Source: Stachybotrys elegans (lineage: Eukaryota > Ascomycota > Sordariomycetes > Hypocreales > Stachybotryaceae). Taken from it: a stretch of DNA of 64,000 nt. Every line of letters begins with the position of its first letter. Positions within the stretch are counted from its first letter, which is position 1. The notes beneath the pieces are model-generated. The model searched no databases. It was not told the origin of the DNA and saw only the letters and a list, made by a program, of their open reading frames with translations. Below, piece by piece: positions 30,461 to 44,083 of this stretch. The position numbers were made by a program, and so were the translations under genes. Location of the stretch: positions 248,001-312,000 of the forward strand of contig JAGPNK010000020.1 in NCBI GenBank assembly GCA_020746835.1, written 5' to 3'.

Positions 30461-31544
30461 CAGAGCAACGCTGATGACTACAACGACACAGACAAACATG
30501 GTTATGATTGATGAGAGATATGCTTCGACGATGACAAGCATTATGAGGCGACGATTGAGGGAGGGTGGCGGTGATGGGAATGGGTGTGGGTGGTGCTTCA
30601 TTATCTCTGTCGAAGAGATATAGCATCACCGAGCACCTGTTCCGTCACCACCATGCACCACAGCTCCAATGAGCAACACCAAACTGTTTCCTTTGTCCAT
30701 AAAACTCCACAAAAACCCAAGGGCCCAGAGTCCATATAAATGAAACGAAAAGAACTCTTATTGAGTAACAAAACACATGAGAGTAGACGTGCCGAGTGAC
30801 TTCTAATGTGTGAGCCTATTCGCGTTGTACTGTAGGCGATATCTACGCCGTATTGTGCTTGATACAGTATATACATGAAAGTAACGATTCCAGCGTCACA
30901 GACGCGTAAACTATTTGGATGTGTAAGGCTGTTGAGGAGGAATGGCGCTTTTCCTGGGCGCGGTAAGTGATGCGGCGAGTTGAGGCGTTCCATCCATATG
31001 ATGACCACGTGGACACGCGGTTCACCTCACAACGACCTCTCCCATTGCTTTGCGGCACGCACGGGTCCTGAAATAGACATCTGAGCACATTTTGAAACCT
31101 GAAACAAGACCACCAAGACCGACCAGGGGCGCAAAACGACCCCCGCTGACCCTCGAGGGGGGAGGGAACAAGATCTGTCCACGGGAAACAGCACAGAGGG
31201 CCCACTGAAAGACGGGACCGGCGCGTCAGACAAACCCCCGATCCGCCACGTCCAAAATGGGTTGATTCCTCGCCTCTTCGCCTGCAACCTCAACCTGGAC
31301 AGAGCCTGAGCTGAGCTGAGCTGAGCTTCGTGTCCTTTTTCGTCTTCTTTTCGTTTCTTCCCGTCAGCCCTGCGCATCCTCTCCTTCGCCCGGGGGCATC
31401 GATTTCTTGCTTTTATACCCGACCCTTTCTTCTCCTTGTTGCAAATTCGTTGCTCTTCGTCTTGTCACATCAAGATACTGTCCATTGACCCGGCTCTGCG
31501 CGCTTGCACCTCGTTAGACCTCCGTTCGACTTGCACACATCATC
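30461..31544. other. Spacer between P450 and MFS genes
   Basis: P450 3' region and MFS promoter/leader. Contains an imperfect GAGCT tandem near 31304..31326 and a CT-rich leader just before the MFS start. No gene seen. Confidence 0.5.
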
Positions 31545-33003
31545 ATGGCCACCGTGCCGACCGATAAAGCTGCTGCCAGGAAGAAAATCCTGCGCATCAT
31601 TGCAGTCTCGCTTCTTTTGGATCTGGTCGGTTCAGCCCAACTTCCTTCGTCGTTGCTTATGCTAACTCGTGCGGACGACAGCTCTCCTTTACCTTCATCT
31701 TGCCGCTGTTCCCGAAGCTCCTCGAATTCTACCGCGACCACGAAGGCGCCAATCTCAAGGCCGACGGCGCTCCCACGCTCCTGCAGCAGGTCCTGAGCGG
31801 CCTGAACAGCTACAAGGCCGCGTTTTCGCGCCCAATCGACTCCCGATATGACATTGTCCTGCTCGGAGGAGCAATGGGCTCTCTCTTCTCGTAGGTTCAG
31901 CCTTGCGTTCGGGATCTATGGCTCCCTTCTAACGGGAATCCGTCAACAGATTGCTCCAAGCCATCGCTTCTCCCTTGATCGGCACACTCTCCGATCGCTA
32001 CGGTCGCCGCACGGCTCTTCTGGCGTCTATGTGCGGAAATATACTCTCCGTCCTGCTCTGGGTTGTCGCCGTCGACTTTCGAACATTCATTGCAAGCCGT
32101 GTCGTCGGTGGGCTATCCGAAGGCAACGTGCAGCTCGCGACCGCCATGGCAACGGATATTTCGGACGAGACGAGCCGTGGCTCTACCATGGCCATCATCG
32201 GCGCATGCTTCTCCATTGCCTTCACCTTTGGGCCTGGCCTGGGCGCATGGCTAAGCACAATATCCACCGTTGCTGCGAACCCTTTCGCAACTGCCGCAGG
32301 CTTTAGCCTGTTTCTGATCGTTGTTGAGACGGCATACCTCTATTTCTACCTACCAGAGACCCTCCCATCCATGACGGGCGCCAAGAGCGAGAAGAATGCA
32401 GCGAAGCCGGTCAAGAAGGCGGAGAGGACAAACTCCCACTTCTTGCTCAATGCCGTGCACTTCGTTTTCCTGCTCTTCTTCTCGGGCATGGAGAGCTCCT
32501 TGTCATTCATGACGTACGAGCTCTTCACCTTCACGTCAGGCAAGAACGGAAGACTGCTGGGCTACATTGGACTTGTCGCATCAATCCTACAGGGCGGAGT
32601 GACGCGACGCCTGCCCCCATTGACATCCGTTCGCCTGGGAGTCGTTGCTTGCCTCGGCTCCTTTCTTCTCCTTGCCCGGATTGATAGCGTAGCTGGACTC
32701 TACGGCGCAGCCACCTGCCTAGCCATTACCTCTGCTACTGTTGTGACGGGTCTCAATGCGCTCAGCAGTTTCGAAGCGAGTGAGGATGAGCGTGGAAACA
32801 AGCTGGGTATGCTACGGAGCTGGGGCCAGCTCGGCCGTGGCTTGGGGCCAATCTTGTTTACAAGTGTGTACTGGTGGGCAGGCCGAGAGGCTGCCTACAA
32901 CATGGGTGCAGCGGGCATTTTGATTGTGGTGCTGGCTGTCTTCTCGGGATTGAAGACACCCAAAGGCGCAGCGAAGGCTAAGGCAACGGGAAAGAGCGAT
33001 TAG
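31545..33003 (+). CDS. Major facilitator superfamily transporter (Mfsd10/TetA-like)
   Basis: Exons 31545..31625, 31682..31890, 31950..33003 with introns of 56 and 59 nt; phases agree, 447 aa. The first helix (RIIAVSLLLDLLSFTFILPLFP) is split by intron 1. A loop of about 50 residues follows, then GAMGSLFS and LLQAIASPLIGTLSDRYGRR, the MFS motif A between helices 2 and 3. Later helices: ASRVVGGLSEGNVQLATAMATDISDE, FGPGLGAWL, a cytoplasmic Lys-rich loop (KSEKNAAKPVKKAERT), then ALSSFEASEDERGNKLGMLRSWGQLGRGLGPILFTSVYWW. The pattern is of 12-helix drug:H+ antiporter-like proteins related to Mfsd10 and bacterial TetA. Substrate unknown. Lys-rich C-terminus. Confidence 0.87.
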
Positions 33004-36000
33004 ATGGCGCCCAGTAGGCACATTGCAATATCAATCATATATGGGGGCTGGCTCTCTCTTTCGTCCGATATTCTGCTACGCGATCAGACTGTGATGTAAG
33101 CGTGGCACGGCGCGGCGAATAGAGCTCACTCTTGGCCGAAGAATGGGCTCACGGTTGCGCATGGGTTAGAGTGGCGGATGGTGCTACGCCAAAAGAGTAT
33201 CCGGTCGAGGAGCAAAAAGAAAAAAGTTGCGTTGTCGAATGGTCGAAGCCCGCACTCGGATTTGCACCGAGATCCTTGGCTTTCTCCTAACAAGTAGGAG
33301 TCCAACGAGTTACTATTACTCTATACGGGCCTTATACCACTAGGCCACTGCTCGTACTACAATGGTCTTGTGGCTCGTTGGAGGGAGCCTGACAGTTCGG
33401 GCTTATGAAGGCAGTCAAGGGAAGCGGGCAGGCGGCTTGTCGAGGGATGATAGGCTGAGGCTGCGGCGAGCGGGCGGCTGCTTGCAGGTGCCTGTGCGAC
33501 ATCAGGGAGGGCGGATCGGAGGTAGGGCAGTGAGAGTGGTTTCGTCAGACACGGCTCGCTCGGTGCGTCAGGAAGACATGATCGTGGCCAGAGATCAATG
33601 TGCTGGTCATCTGTGGGCGATCAGGAGATGTTGGTCCGTCAATTGGTAGGCGGGAGACAAATTGCAAGAGGGAAGACGGATGAGGTTATATAAACTTGGC
33701 AGAAAACGTCCACTCTAATATGTGTATCTTCTTACCCTACTACCCTACCTCCTCCTAGCAGCCTCCCGGCTCCAGATGGATCCCAGGAGTCGCCGGCGCT
33801 TATCCACCCATCATGGCCTCATACCCATTGAATCTGGTTGCTTGGCACAAGGATGCAGGATGGCGGTTATCCCCTCATTACGGTTTGATGTTTGATACGC
33901 TTGTTGAGTCCAGCGTGGAGATAATACCGTGCCATCAAATTTCAAAATCCAAGGCTTCAAAAGCCATGACCACCGGCGAATCCCGACACGGAGCGCGATT
34001 TCAGTGACCGAAAATTTTACCTCCTTCTCAGGACGGCAACTGGCTTGCTACGCTTTTTACGCAATACCGATCGATCTAGCCCGCTATCCACAAGGCAGGC
34101 AAGTAGGTATGTTTGCTATCTCGACCGCCGCCACGTCTGTCTGACCCCGGCAGGCTGTGGGCAGGGATCGGCATGCAAGTGAGACCAGAATGAATCGAAA
34201 GCTCAAGGCATTGCTCCACTGTGGCTGGGAGCTTGCATCAGACCCTCCGGGCAGAAAACCTCGTCTCAACCCAGGCCACGGTTTGCCGCCGGAGGCCCCA
34301 GACAATGGAGTAGGCATATATGTCTCCTTGTTACAGGTGAAGAATATACGCTGCAAATGCCGCACCACTCAATGTAGGCTTCGGATCTCGTAGAGGGGAG
34401 GGGGCGATCCAGCGAATGGGTTCAGACAGTGTGTGTTCCTTTTCTCACGATGCTTACTTTACTTTTACCGTATCTACAGCAATACCCCTCTATCGAAGCG
34501 CTTGGCAGCGGTGGTGGCGACTGTGAACCACGGCGGGGCAAGCCGCTCCAGTGACGTTTCGGCTCTCATCTCCTGGGTGATTGTGTCGGACCAGGGTTCC
34601 CTTGTCTCTTGGCCTCGACCAAAGATTGTGAGAGAAAAAAAAAAATCCTACCTCATGGAGGGGGAGGGGGAGGGGGAGGGGCAAAGGAGGGGCAATGTGC
34701 TTCTCAACATGCCAAAGTTCAGCGCAGAGCATCTTGGGTTTGTGCAGCCCATGCACTATTCCTCGAAAAGCTTGGGCTTCTCATGATATCTGACTTGCTA
34801 GCCGCGTTACCAAGGTAGTGAAAAGGCTGCGCGGGCTTATGCGAATGGCAGACCGTACCTCCGACTTGCGACACTTTGGCGTCGCACGCGCGGGAGGCAT
34901 CGAGGGGTGGAGGGGCAGTGAGTCACGGTTCACCTCTCGAAAACATCCCACCTGCTCCTCTCCCATGCAGAACGGGCGCGTACTACTGACTGTTGGGCAC
35001 AGAAGGATTAGGATTGGGCTGCAGGGTCAGAGCAATGTCACTCTGTGAAACCATCAGGCTGTAGCAAATTTTTTCTTTGCCTTCCCAGGTAGCTCCAAAA
35101 CAACAGCCACCTAGAGCTCATCAAAGCCCGTGTCGATTATGCGCAAAGTCCCTGCATGTATCTGCTAGCAGCTGACATGTACCTCCCAAAGTGCCCACGA
35201 GCAAGGGTCGTGAGCTTCGTCCATGTACCGAGCAGGGTGCCGTTTGAGCCTCCCAAGTCAAGCCAAAGAACCATCATGACCGGCCTACAGATGACGTTGG
35301 CACCTGATAGGATCAAGTGCCAGAAAACAAGAGCGAAAGTACTGGATAATAGAGAAACGCTGTAGCTATCTAGAATGGCGAAAAAGCTGATGCAGCAGTT
35401 ATGGTGGTGATATGAATGGTAGAGGCGCACACCTACCTCCTACACAGGTAGGTATTGCTAGACCTTGGCTTTGCTCGTCAAATGTTTGCGCCGTATACGA
35501 GGGGCGGCGTGAAGGAGGAGCAGAGACGCGCTCCGTCAGGGAAATCCCAACACTTGCGAAGACAGATACACGCAGGCGAGTCTAGACCTTGAATCACATA
35601 CGATTGTGGAACTCCTCATGGCATTTCACAAGATATGACTGTATCGGCGTAGAGTCACAGTCGCCGGCAAGAGGCGCCTTCCTGCCTGCCAGCAGGTACT
35701 TGCCTCACCGGTTCGAGGTACTTGCTCGACCTTGGCCGACTCAGCCCAAGTACATGCCGTCCGTACCCAAGCACGAGCCGCTGATTGGCCCCTTTCGGGG
35801 GAAACTACTGGTGCGTGGGCAAAAATACTCTGAGATGTTAGGGCTTGCCTGAAGGTTTTGTGGAAATGTTGCCCCTCCTCTGTTTAGCCCCGCGCGTAGG
35901 TGGTAGCAACACATCATCCACCCCACCTCCCCTCCACCACTCATCCTTTTAAACTCCTCCTCCCGCCGTACGTTTTGCGAATTTTTCTTCCCTTCTGCTC

Positions 36001-36155
36001 CTCGTCTCGCATACCCGGTTCAAGCATCCGACCTGCGAATTTGTATGTCCAAGACACCTCACCCTCTTCCCTCCTTGACACTCTGGCTAATCTTCCTGCC
36101 TCTCCAGCAAGCCTAGTCAACCGACTCCAGAAACCCACCTCACAAACCGCCCAAA
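33004..36155. other. 3-kb intergenic region: MFS 3' end to TEF1 promoter
   Basis: Apart from the tRNA-like element, no gene is supported. A GGGGAG-type tandem lies at about 34662..34681. From about 35900 the sequence becomes C/T-rich, as expected for the strong promoter and leader of TEF1, which ends at CCAAAATGGC. Confidence 0.45.
33250..33352 (-). tRNA. tRNA-like sequence, probably pseudo-tRNA
   Basis: Minus strand. A-box TGGCCTAGTGG (33337..33347) and a B-box-like GGTGCAAATCC (33258..33268, G in place of the usual T of GGTTC). T arm CTCGG/CCGAG with a 7-nt loop; D arm GCCT/AGGC. Between them lie a TTGG/CCAA pair that could be the anticodon stem, enclosing CTCCTA (anticodon CCT, Arg, if read with an intron) and a CTCCT/AGGAG hairpin. 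About 22 extra nt separate D arm and anticodon stem, and the 7-nt acceptor arms pair poorly. So a decayed or tRNA-derived element is more likely than a working tRNA. Confidence 0.35.
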
Positions 36156-38086
<1,931 letters not shown>

Positions 38087-38815
38087 GCTATCACGCCTTA
38101 AGGTAAACCAAAACCTGATGCGGAATGCACTCATTTCTACGACGGCATGATTCCCTTTGTTCTGGAACGAATCTAAAAGATTGGTCCGGGACATACAATG
38201 AGAGGATGGTACTGGAGGATGAATTACGTCTGGAATTCCCTTTGTGCTTAACAAAACTCAAAAGCTAGAATCTAGAAATGATTTCTGCTACCACCATTGA
38301 CTGACTCTCATCTTTGCGTCGCATGTGACATGATCCTATCACAGTGTGAAATGAATGCGAAGCAAACCCAAGCGGCCATTATGTTGCTGGGCCATAGTGA
38401 GCCCTCATTTGTAAGCTCATTATCTTTCTGCTTCCCTCTTGTCGTGACCAGGCTACAGTCTTGGGATCCCCAACTGTAGCGTGGCAGGTGATGCTTTACT
38501 GAAGCATAGATCTCCGGTCTGTTTCCCATCCCGGCATATTAAGGATGTCATGACATGGTGAATGTTTTCTGGCTAACGTAATGAAGCAGCGATAGCCGTT
38601 GGTCAAAGTTGGAGACCAAGACATCCATTGATATTAATATACAGACTCTATAGTGTTGATTTGCCTTGCTATTCGTACAGCCCAGATGAGTATTCGTACA
38701 TCATTCAGCCCCGTTGATAAATGGCTCCCTCGACCTCATACCTTTCTTTCATGAGACCACGTATCGATATCTTACACGGCAGTCAACAGGCTGCATCCGC
38801 AGATTGTACCTCCCC
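38087..38815. other. Convergent spacer TEF1/SLS1
   Basis: Shared 3' region of two convergent genes. No coding feature supported. Confidence 0.5.
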
Positions 38816-41534
38816 TTATTTGTCACTTGGCAACTTTACATGCTCGCCAGCTTCACGGGTCTCCCCGTCCTCAGGCGGTGCCTGGGTTGTCTCCGCGAAG
38901 TGCCGAGACTCCTCCTCCTCGATAATGTCATACACCTCCTCCTGAGAAAGAATCTCCTCGGACATGTCGTCATCCATGCTGCCATGGTGACCCACTGTGT
39001 CAAGGCTGCTTGTTTGATCTCGGAGCAAAAGATCAGAGCCATTGTTCCAGGAGAAGAGCTCCCCCGTAGCAATAGTCTCCACCAGGTCAAGGTATTCCCT
39101 CGTCTCGTCCTCATTCTTGGGATTCGTAGCTGTAAGAGAGAGTTCTTGTCGCTGGCCGTCGCCTTGACCGTCTTTAATGCAGCTATATCGCAGAGTGCGC
39201 CCTTTCCACGGCAATTCGACCGTCTGGTGTATCTCGACGCTTATAAGCGAATAGGGCATCTTTACAGGGTTTCCTCTGCCTTTGACACTGGTCGTGGAAC
39301 CCAAGTGTTGAGGGTCGATCCAAAAGTATGTGCGGGCGAGAGCCTGCTGGCGCCCCTCTATCAAATCGAACCTGGATGCGTCAGAGAAGATCTGAAGGGC
39401 ATCGTCGGGCACGTCAAGCGGGGTGAGGCGCCGGTGCAGTATCCTTGCATCAACGCTTTCCTCTGGTAGATGAATGTCATGGGTCATGACAGGTACGATT
39501 GCTTGAGGCGTGACCCCTGAAGGAATTGAAAAGTTTGCGTAATCCGACTCAGAGTCAAGAGGGCAGCTGAGTATGACATCAGGTGCCTTTGGATGGGACT
39601 CTTGTGTGTTGAGTTTATCAAGAGCAAATCTGAGCACAACCATGTTCTGTGGTACGGGTGGCAGTCCACCATCACCGACTAAAGAGGTGAATGCAGCAGG
39701 ATGAGGTACCACGGGAGATAGGACACGGCGACGTGACTTGCTGTCCTGTTTCCCGGCAGTGTCCAGGAGGATATGCCCAAAGGTAGTGGTTATGCATTCC
39801 TGGGTGTCCGAGCCCCGGCTGGGCAAACGTTTTTTGAGTTCGACGTGCTTGCTCAGAGAGAGCGAGGGCCGGGGCAGACTGGGTTCCTTTTCCACGGGCG
39901 ACACTAGCCGAGACCAACTGGACAATCTGTCTCTCCATCGCAAGCTTCTCTTCGCCAGATGATGGGGCACTTGCGTCTGGGTCGTGGAAAGCGCCTCTGG
40001 GGAAGGGCGAGTTAAAATGTGGACTTGCGTCTTGGAAGAATGGCTAGACGCGCCCGCTTCAAGCATCTTCACAACGATGTCTGCCGTATCTTCCAGGCGC
40101 ATCTCGTCGGACACGGAGCCAACATCTGCTCGAGGCCTATCTTGCCCGCTGAGCCACGTGACTGTCAAAGTCTTTGCAGAAAGCGAATTAGTGGGAGGGT
40201 TCAATTGCCAGACAAGAGGGAGTGCGCATACCGTGTCGGCCTTGTTGAGTGTTAGCAACGTCCTCGTTACACGCCCGAGCTCTTTGAGCACAGCAGTCGT
40301 CAGCAGCTCTTTCTTGACGTGAGCCACTGATACTGTACGGCCAGTTTTGTTGACCAGCAGATCATTCAGCCTGTAGAGTATCGTGGCGTGCTTGACTTTG
40401 GTCGAACGGAAGTCCAGGCGGGGCTTGGCCTGGTCGAGGATCATTCGCTCATTATTCGACTCGTCGAGGAAATCGGCTTCCAAGTCCGGTAGGACATCGC
40501 CCTGGTCTAATGGCAGTTAGTGATGAGTGCTTTCGGCTATTGGAGCAATCACGCTCACTTGATATAAGCTCAAAGTCGGCAGCCGTCATGGTGATGCTAA
40601 AGGATCCCAGGCCCTCCATGATCTCTTTGACCTGCAGTCCCCAAACTTCGGTCAGGATGATAAAGGCGAGTCGCTCTCCAGATAACGAAGGAGTCTCCAG
40701 CGCCTGCTCCGGCTTCCATCCATCATGCTCGACCATCCATGGATATGAAGCGTCTTGGGTCTTTCGCACGCGCCTGCTGGTTTTGATGTAGTGTGTAAGT
40801 TGTTTCAGCAAGAAGCCGTCCGCGAGCGTCTTCAGCAAGGCTTCGAAATCCTTCCTCCGTAGCATGGTGTCCTCAGGTCGGAGGTCGTCCAGATAGCTCC
40901 GTGAGGCTTCCAGATCGCCGTCTACCTGCTCCACTGTTGCCATCATATTCTCCCAGCTCACTTCACCTTGCTGGCTGTCTGGGTCGATGGTCGGCAGTGC
41001 CCTTTTCTTCCTCAAACGAGCAGGGTTTTTTGCAATAATGGCATCGAGCTGGCCTCCGAGCGCAGCAATACTGAGCGTCTCACTTCGCACCAGGTCACTA
41101 GAATGAGCTTTCCTAGTCCGGTGTAGAAGATGAGACCCTGCGCTTCCCTCTTCCTTTGGAGAGTGCTTCTCGCCAATCGGCTCATCGAATTCATCGAATT
41201 CATCGAACTCGTCGAATTCATCGGCGTCGTCGAGGGTCGATTTCTTGGGACGCTTCGTATCGGTAGGCGAATTCCATGGGCGCTTCCAATCTTGCTGCGG
41301 CCCCCAACGATCCAGCGCATTGGCAACCCCGCGCCCCTTATCATCTACCCGACGCCCTGCTATGATCTTTTTTGCTATATCATCGTCGGGCGAATTGGTG
41401 GTGGAAGCATAACTGCGTGCGGTTTCGTGGGCTCGTCCAGGGAACTGCGTCCGGTAGATGGGCTGCGCACATCGCCAATGGCTAAGCCGACATGCCCGGC
41501 AAACATATGGCCTTGCCGCCAGTCTGGAAAGCAT
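38816..41534 (-). CDS. SLS1: Sls1-family mitochondrial inner-membrane regulator
   Basis: Exons 40559..41534 and 38816..40506 with one 52-nt intron (phase 1), 888 aa. Sls1 couples mitochondrial transcription to translation at the inner membrane in yeast. The ATG at 41534 opens a mitochondrial targeting sequence (MLSRLAARPYVCRACRLSHW, Arg-rich, few acids). Conserved core: WGLQVKEIMEGLGSFSITMTAADFELI at the exon boundary, DFRSTKVKHATILYRLNDLL, then long low-complexity and variable parts, and an acidic tail (MDDDMSEEILSQEEVYDIIEEEE). The N-terminal third has a DEFDEFDEFDEFDEP repeat from a 9-bp tandem. Longer than yeast Sls1 (643 aa), as usual in filamentous fungi. Divergent from NSE3; the two starts are 338 bp apart. 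Confidence 0.8.
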
Positions 41535-41872
41535 CGGGTAGGATGCGCAAGCAAAGGCGATCGACAAGGAACAGACTTGGTGGTATCGGCAGCATGTGCA
41601 GGCGCGGCATGAGAAATCCCCTTGAAGCTCGAGTGGGTACCAAGTCTCACCACAAAAATTTTTCGATAAGATTAGATAAGATTGGAGACTACGGGATCCT
41701 GGTAACGCGCGGTTCGTCTTGACGTGACGCGCTTTCAATTAACTACCTAGATATGAGAATGAAGCAATAACGGCACTCAACTTTTATTAATGGCCTTGTT
41801 TCTTACAGCTCTCTTCTCATAAACAGTATTATCCCAATTTTTCCTGCATATCACTCCCTGCCCTGTCTGAAT
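41535..41872. promoter_or_regulatory. Divergent promoter region SLS1/NSE3
   Basis: 338 bp separate the two start codons on opposite strands, so both promoters must lie here. The NSE3 side has TTTTATTAATGG and pyrimidine-rich sequence. No specific factor site is claimed. Confidence 0.55.
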
Positions 41873-42946
41873 ATGCCACCTTCACAGAGGAGACGTCGAG
41901 ACGTAGTAGGTGTATCGAGATCACAAACAGATATGAGTCTTACAGTTCGCAGGTCGAAGATGACGACATGGAGGAGGAGCAACGTCCTCGTCAGCGCCAG
42001 AATCGCGACGAGACAGAAGATGATGCCTCCATGGGATCCGACGAGGACACGACGATGGGCGGACTGTCGGGGAACGGAGAAGACGATCAGCTAGCCAAGA
42101 AATTGGTTCGCTACGCAATCTCTTGCGAGTACGCCCGAACGCCAATCAAGCGAGATGGAATCAGAGAAAAAGGTCTGCTGACTGTTTCTTTAACGTGTTG
42201 CGTGCGCTGACCCTACTAGTCCTGGGTAACCAAAGTCGGTCGTTCAGGCGAATATTTTCTTTGGCCCAACATCAGCTCCGCTCGGCCTGGGGCATGGAGC
42301 TGCGAGAGCTCCCAACAAGGGAGAAGATGTCCCTACACGAGAGGAGACAAGGTATGCTAGCTTACGCCGTAATGGATACGTACTTGTTGCTCACAAACAA
42401 ACAGCCATGAAATCCAATTCACAACCCAAGCTGGGATCCCGCTCATATATTCTAACTTCTACATTGCCCGACGCCTATCGCGACCCTGCTATCCTATGTC
42501 CATCAAAGACACCCAGTGCCGAAGCGGAGGCCACCTATGTGGCGTTCTACACAATGATGGTGTCTCTAATATGGCTAAATAGCGGGGAGCTCAGCGACCA
42601 GAAACTGAGGCGGTACTTGATGCGCCTCAACGCAGACCAGAACGTGTCGACCGAGAAGACGGAGATGACCCTTAAAAAGATGGAGAGGCAGGGCTACGTG
42701 ATAAAAAAGACGGAGCGTCCACCAGTAGGACAAGATGGCGAACAGTCCGTATCCTGGCTGGTTGGGCCTCGTGCTAAAGAGGAGATTGGTCTCGATGGTG
42801 TCCTAGGAATGACTCGAGAGGTGTACGGGGATTCCAATCCCGAGCTGGAGAAGAAGCTTCGGGCGAGTCTCGGCATCAGGGAGAATGCGGACGAAGACGG
42901 CAGTACATCTCGGAATGGCGGGGGTCGCATGGCCGAAGGGGACTAG
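41873..42946 (+). CDS. NSE3: Nse3/MAGE-domain subunit of the Smc5-Smc6 complex
   Basis: Exons 41873..41902, 41953..42172, 42220..42351, 42405..42946; 307 aa. Nse3 with Nse1 and Nse4 forms the DNA-binding subcomplex of Smc5/6, acting in repair and chromosome maintenance. MAGE homology: LAKKLVRYAISCEYARTPIKRDGI, VLGNQSRSFRRIFSLAQHQL, AWGMELRELP, then ATYVAFYTMMVSLIWLNSGELSDQKL, LKKMERQGYVIKKTE and VSWLVGPRAKEEIG. The first intron (50 nt, GTAGTA..TTCGCAG) is the weakest call; it is needed to join MPPSQRRRRD to VEDDDMEEEQ. Without it translation would start at the ATG at 41968. Converges with SF3b5, 112 bp between stop codons. Confidence 0.88.
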
Positions 42947-43058
42947 GCGCAGGCATGGCTGGGCAACGGAGTAAAGGTAGAACAACTGCTGTAACGACGC
43001 GCCTCTGCCGCAGGGTATCTGACCAAGAACGCCTTATACATATTCACGCCGTCGCTTC

Positions 43059-43482
43059 TCACTGCCCGTTTTGCCCGTTCTGCTGCGCTCGAAGGAGGAG
43101 GGCTTCGTCGTCGTCGCGCGGGGGAGGAGGACCACAAGGCTGGGCCATGTTCTGGAAGCGAGTTAGTCGTTGCCATGGGGCTCTCTCTCTCTCTCTGGTG
43201 GCCTGACGTACCCGGATCAGTCGGGCGCGGACCTTGGTCAGCGGCTCGTTCTCGGCGAGCGCGATGTACGAGAGCAGCGGGCGGTGGCCCACGATGGAGG
43301 AGTAGGTGTCGCGCTGGATATTGGTGCGCCATTCCCAGCTGGACGTGTCGGGATGGCCGGTGCCGATGTATTTCGCCTGGAGGCGCTCCAGCTCCTGCTG
43401 GTTGCGGAGTTTGTCGGCCTAACGCTCGGATGGTCAGTGGGAACTTGAAGCTGGGGTCGCGTTGGTTGGGCTGGCTCACCAT
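43059..43482 (-). CDS. SF3B5: Splicing factor 3B subunit 5 (SF3b10)
   Basis: Three exons on the minus strand: 43480..43482 (just the ATG), 43212..43418 and 43059..43151, introns of 61 and 60 nt; 100 aa. Small subunit of SF3b in the U2 snRNP. Almost the whole protein is diagnostic: LERLQAKYIGTGHPDTSSWE, RDTYSSIVGHRPLLSYIALAENE, VRARLIRNMAQPCGPPPP. The start codon alone forms exon 1, followed directly by donor GTGAGC and a CTGAC branch site. Intron 2 holds a CT microsatellite on the plus strand (43179..43196). The C-terminus has a short Gln/Asn tail (AQQNGQNGQ). Confidence 0.94.
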
Positions 43483-44083
43483 GATAGATAGACGTGTGGC
43501 TGCGCGCACAATGTGGTCGAGGCTTGTAGAAAGCAGGCAGATGGTAAAGAGTGCGATCCAAGTTGCATCCAAAAAGAAATATGGGCCCGAGAGGATCAGA
43601 TCACCGGGTCACGTGTTGATAACTGGGAGAGCAAATGCTGGTGTTTTCCCATCTCCAATCAAGGAGAGACCGAAATGCAACCATTTATGTGTGAATTTGG
43701 GCAGCCCTCGTGCCCTTTATCTTTCTTCTTTTTCCATTTCGAAATCGACAGTCGGGTGTGATTTGAACAATCCCGTGTACTTCCTCAATACAGTACTGGT
43801 TACCCTATAGCAGTCCTCTGCCACAAGGTCGATTGCTCGGGGTCGCAGGGAGTCAAAGGATTGGTCAAGTCTATCAAAGAAAAGCTGCTTCTCTTCGGTT
43901 GGTTAACTGTTTTGCCTCAACGGGAGCGGCTCCGGTCCTTATTCCTCAACCAAGTGGATGACATGGCATTCAATTTAATTATCCAAAATATCTACCACCC
44001 AGATATAAGTCCTGCTCGCAAACATCGAGCTGGATACGATTATAGCTTTCTGAACATGTAGCAGTGCACAGAAAATTCCACCA
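43483..44083. other. Spacer between the Zn2Cys6 gene 3' end and SF3b5
   Basis: About 600 bp with SF3b5 promoter and the 3' side of the transcription-factor gene. No gene seen. Confidence 0.5.

Noticed and set aside
28561..33003. Secondary-metabolite cluster around the P450 and MFS genes
   Set aside because: No PKS, NRPS, terpene cyclase or pathway regulator lies within several kb; two adjacent accessory genes are not enough.
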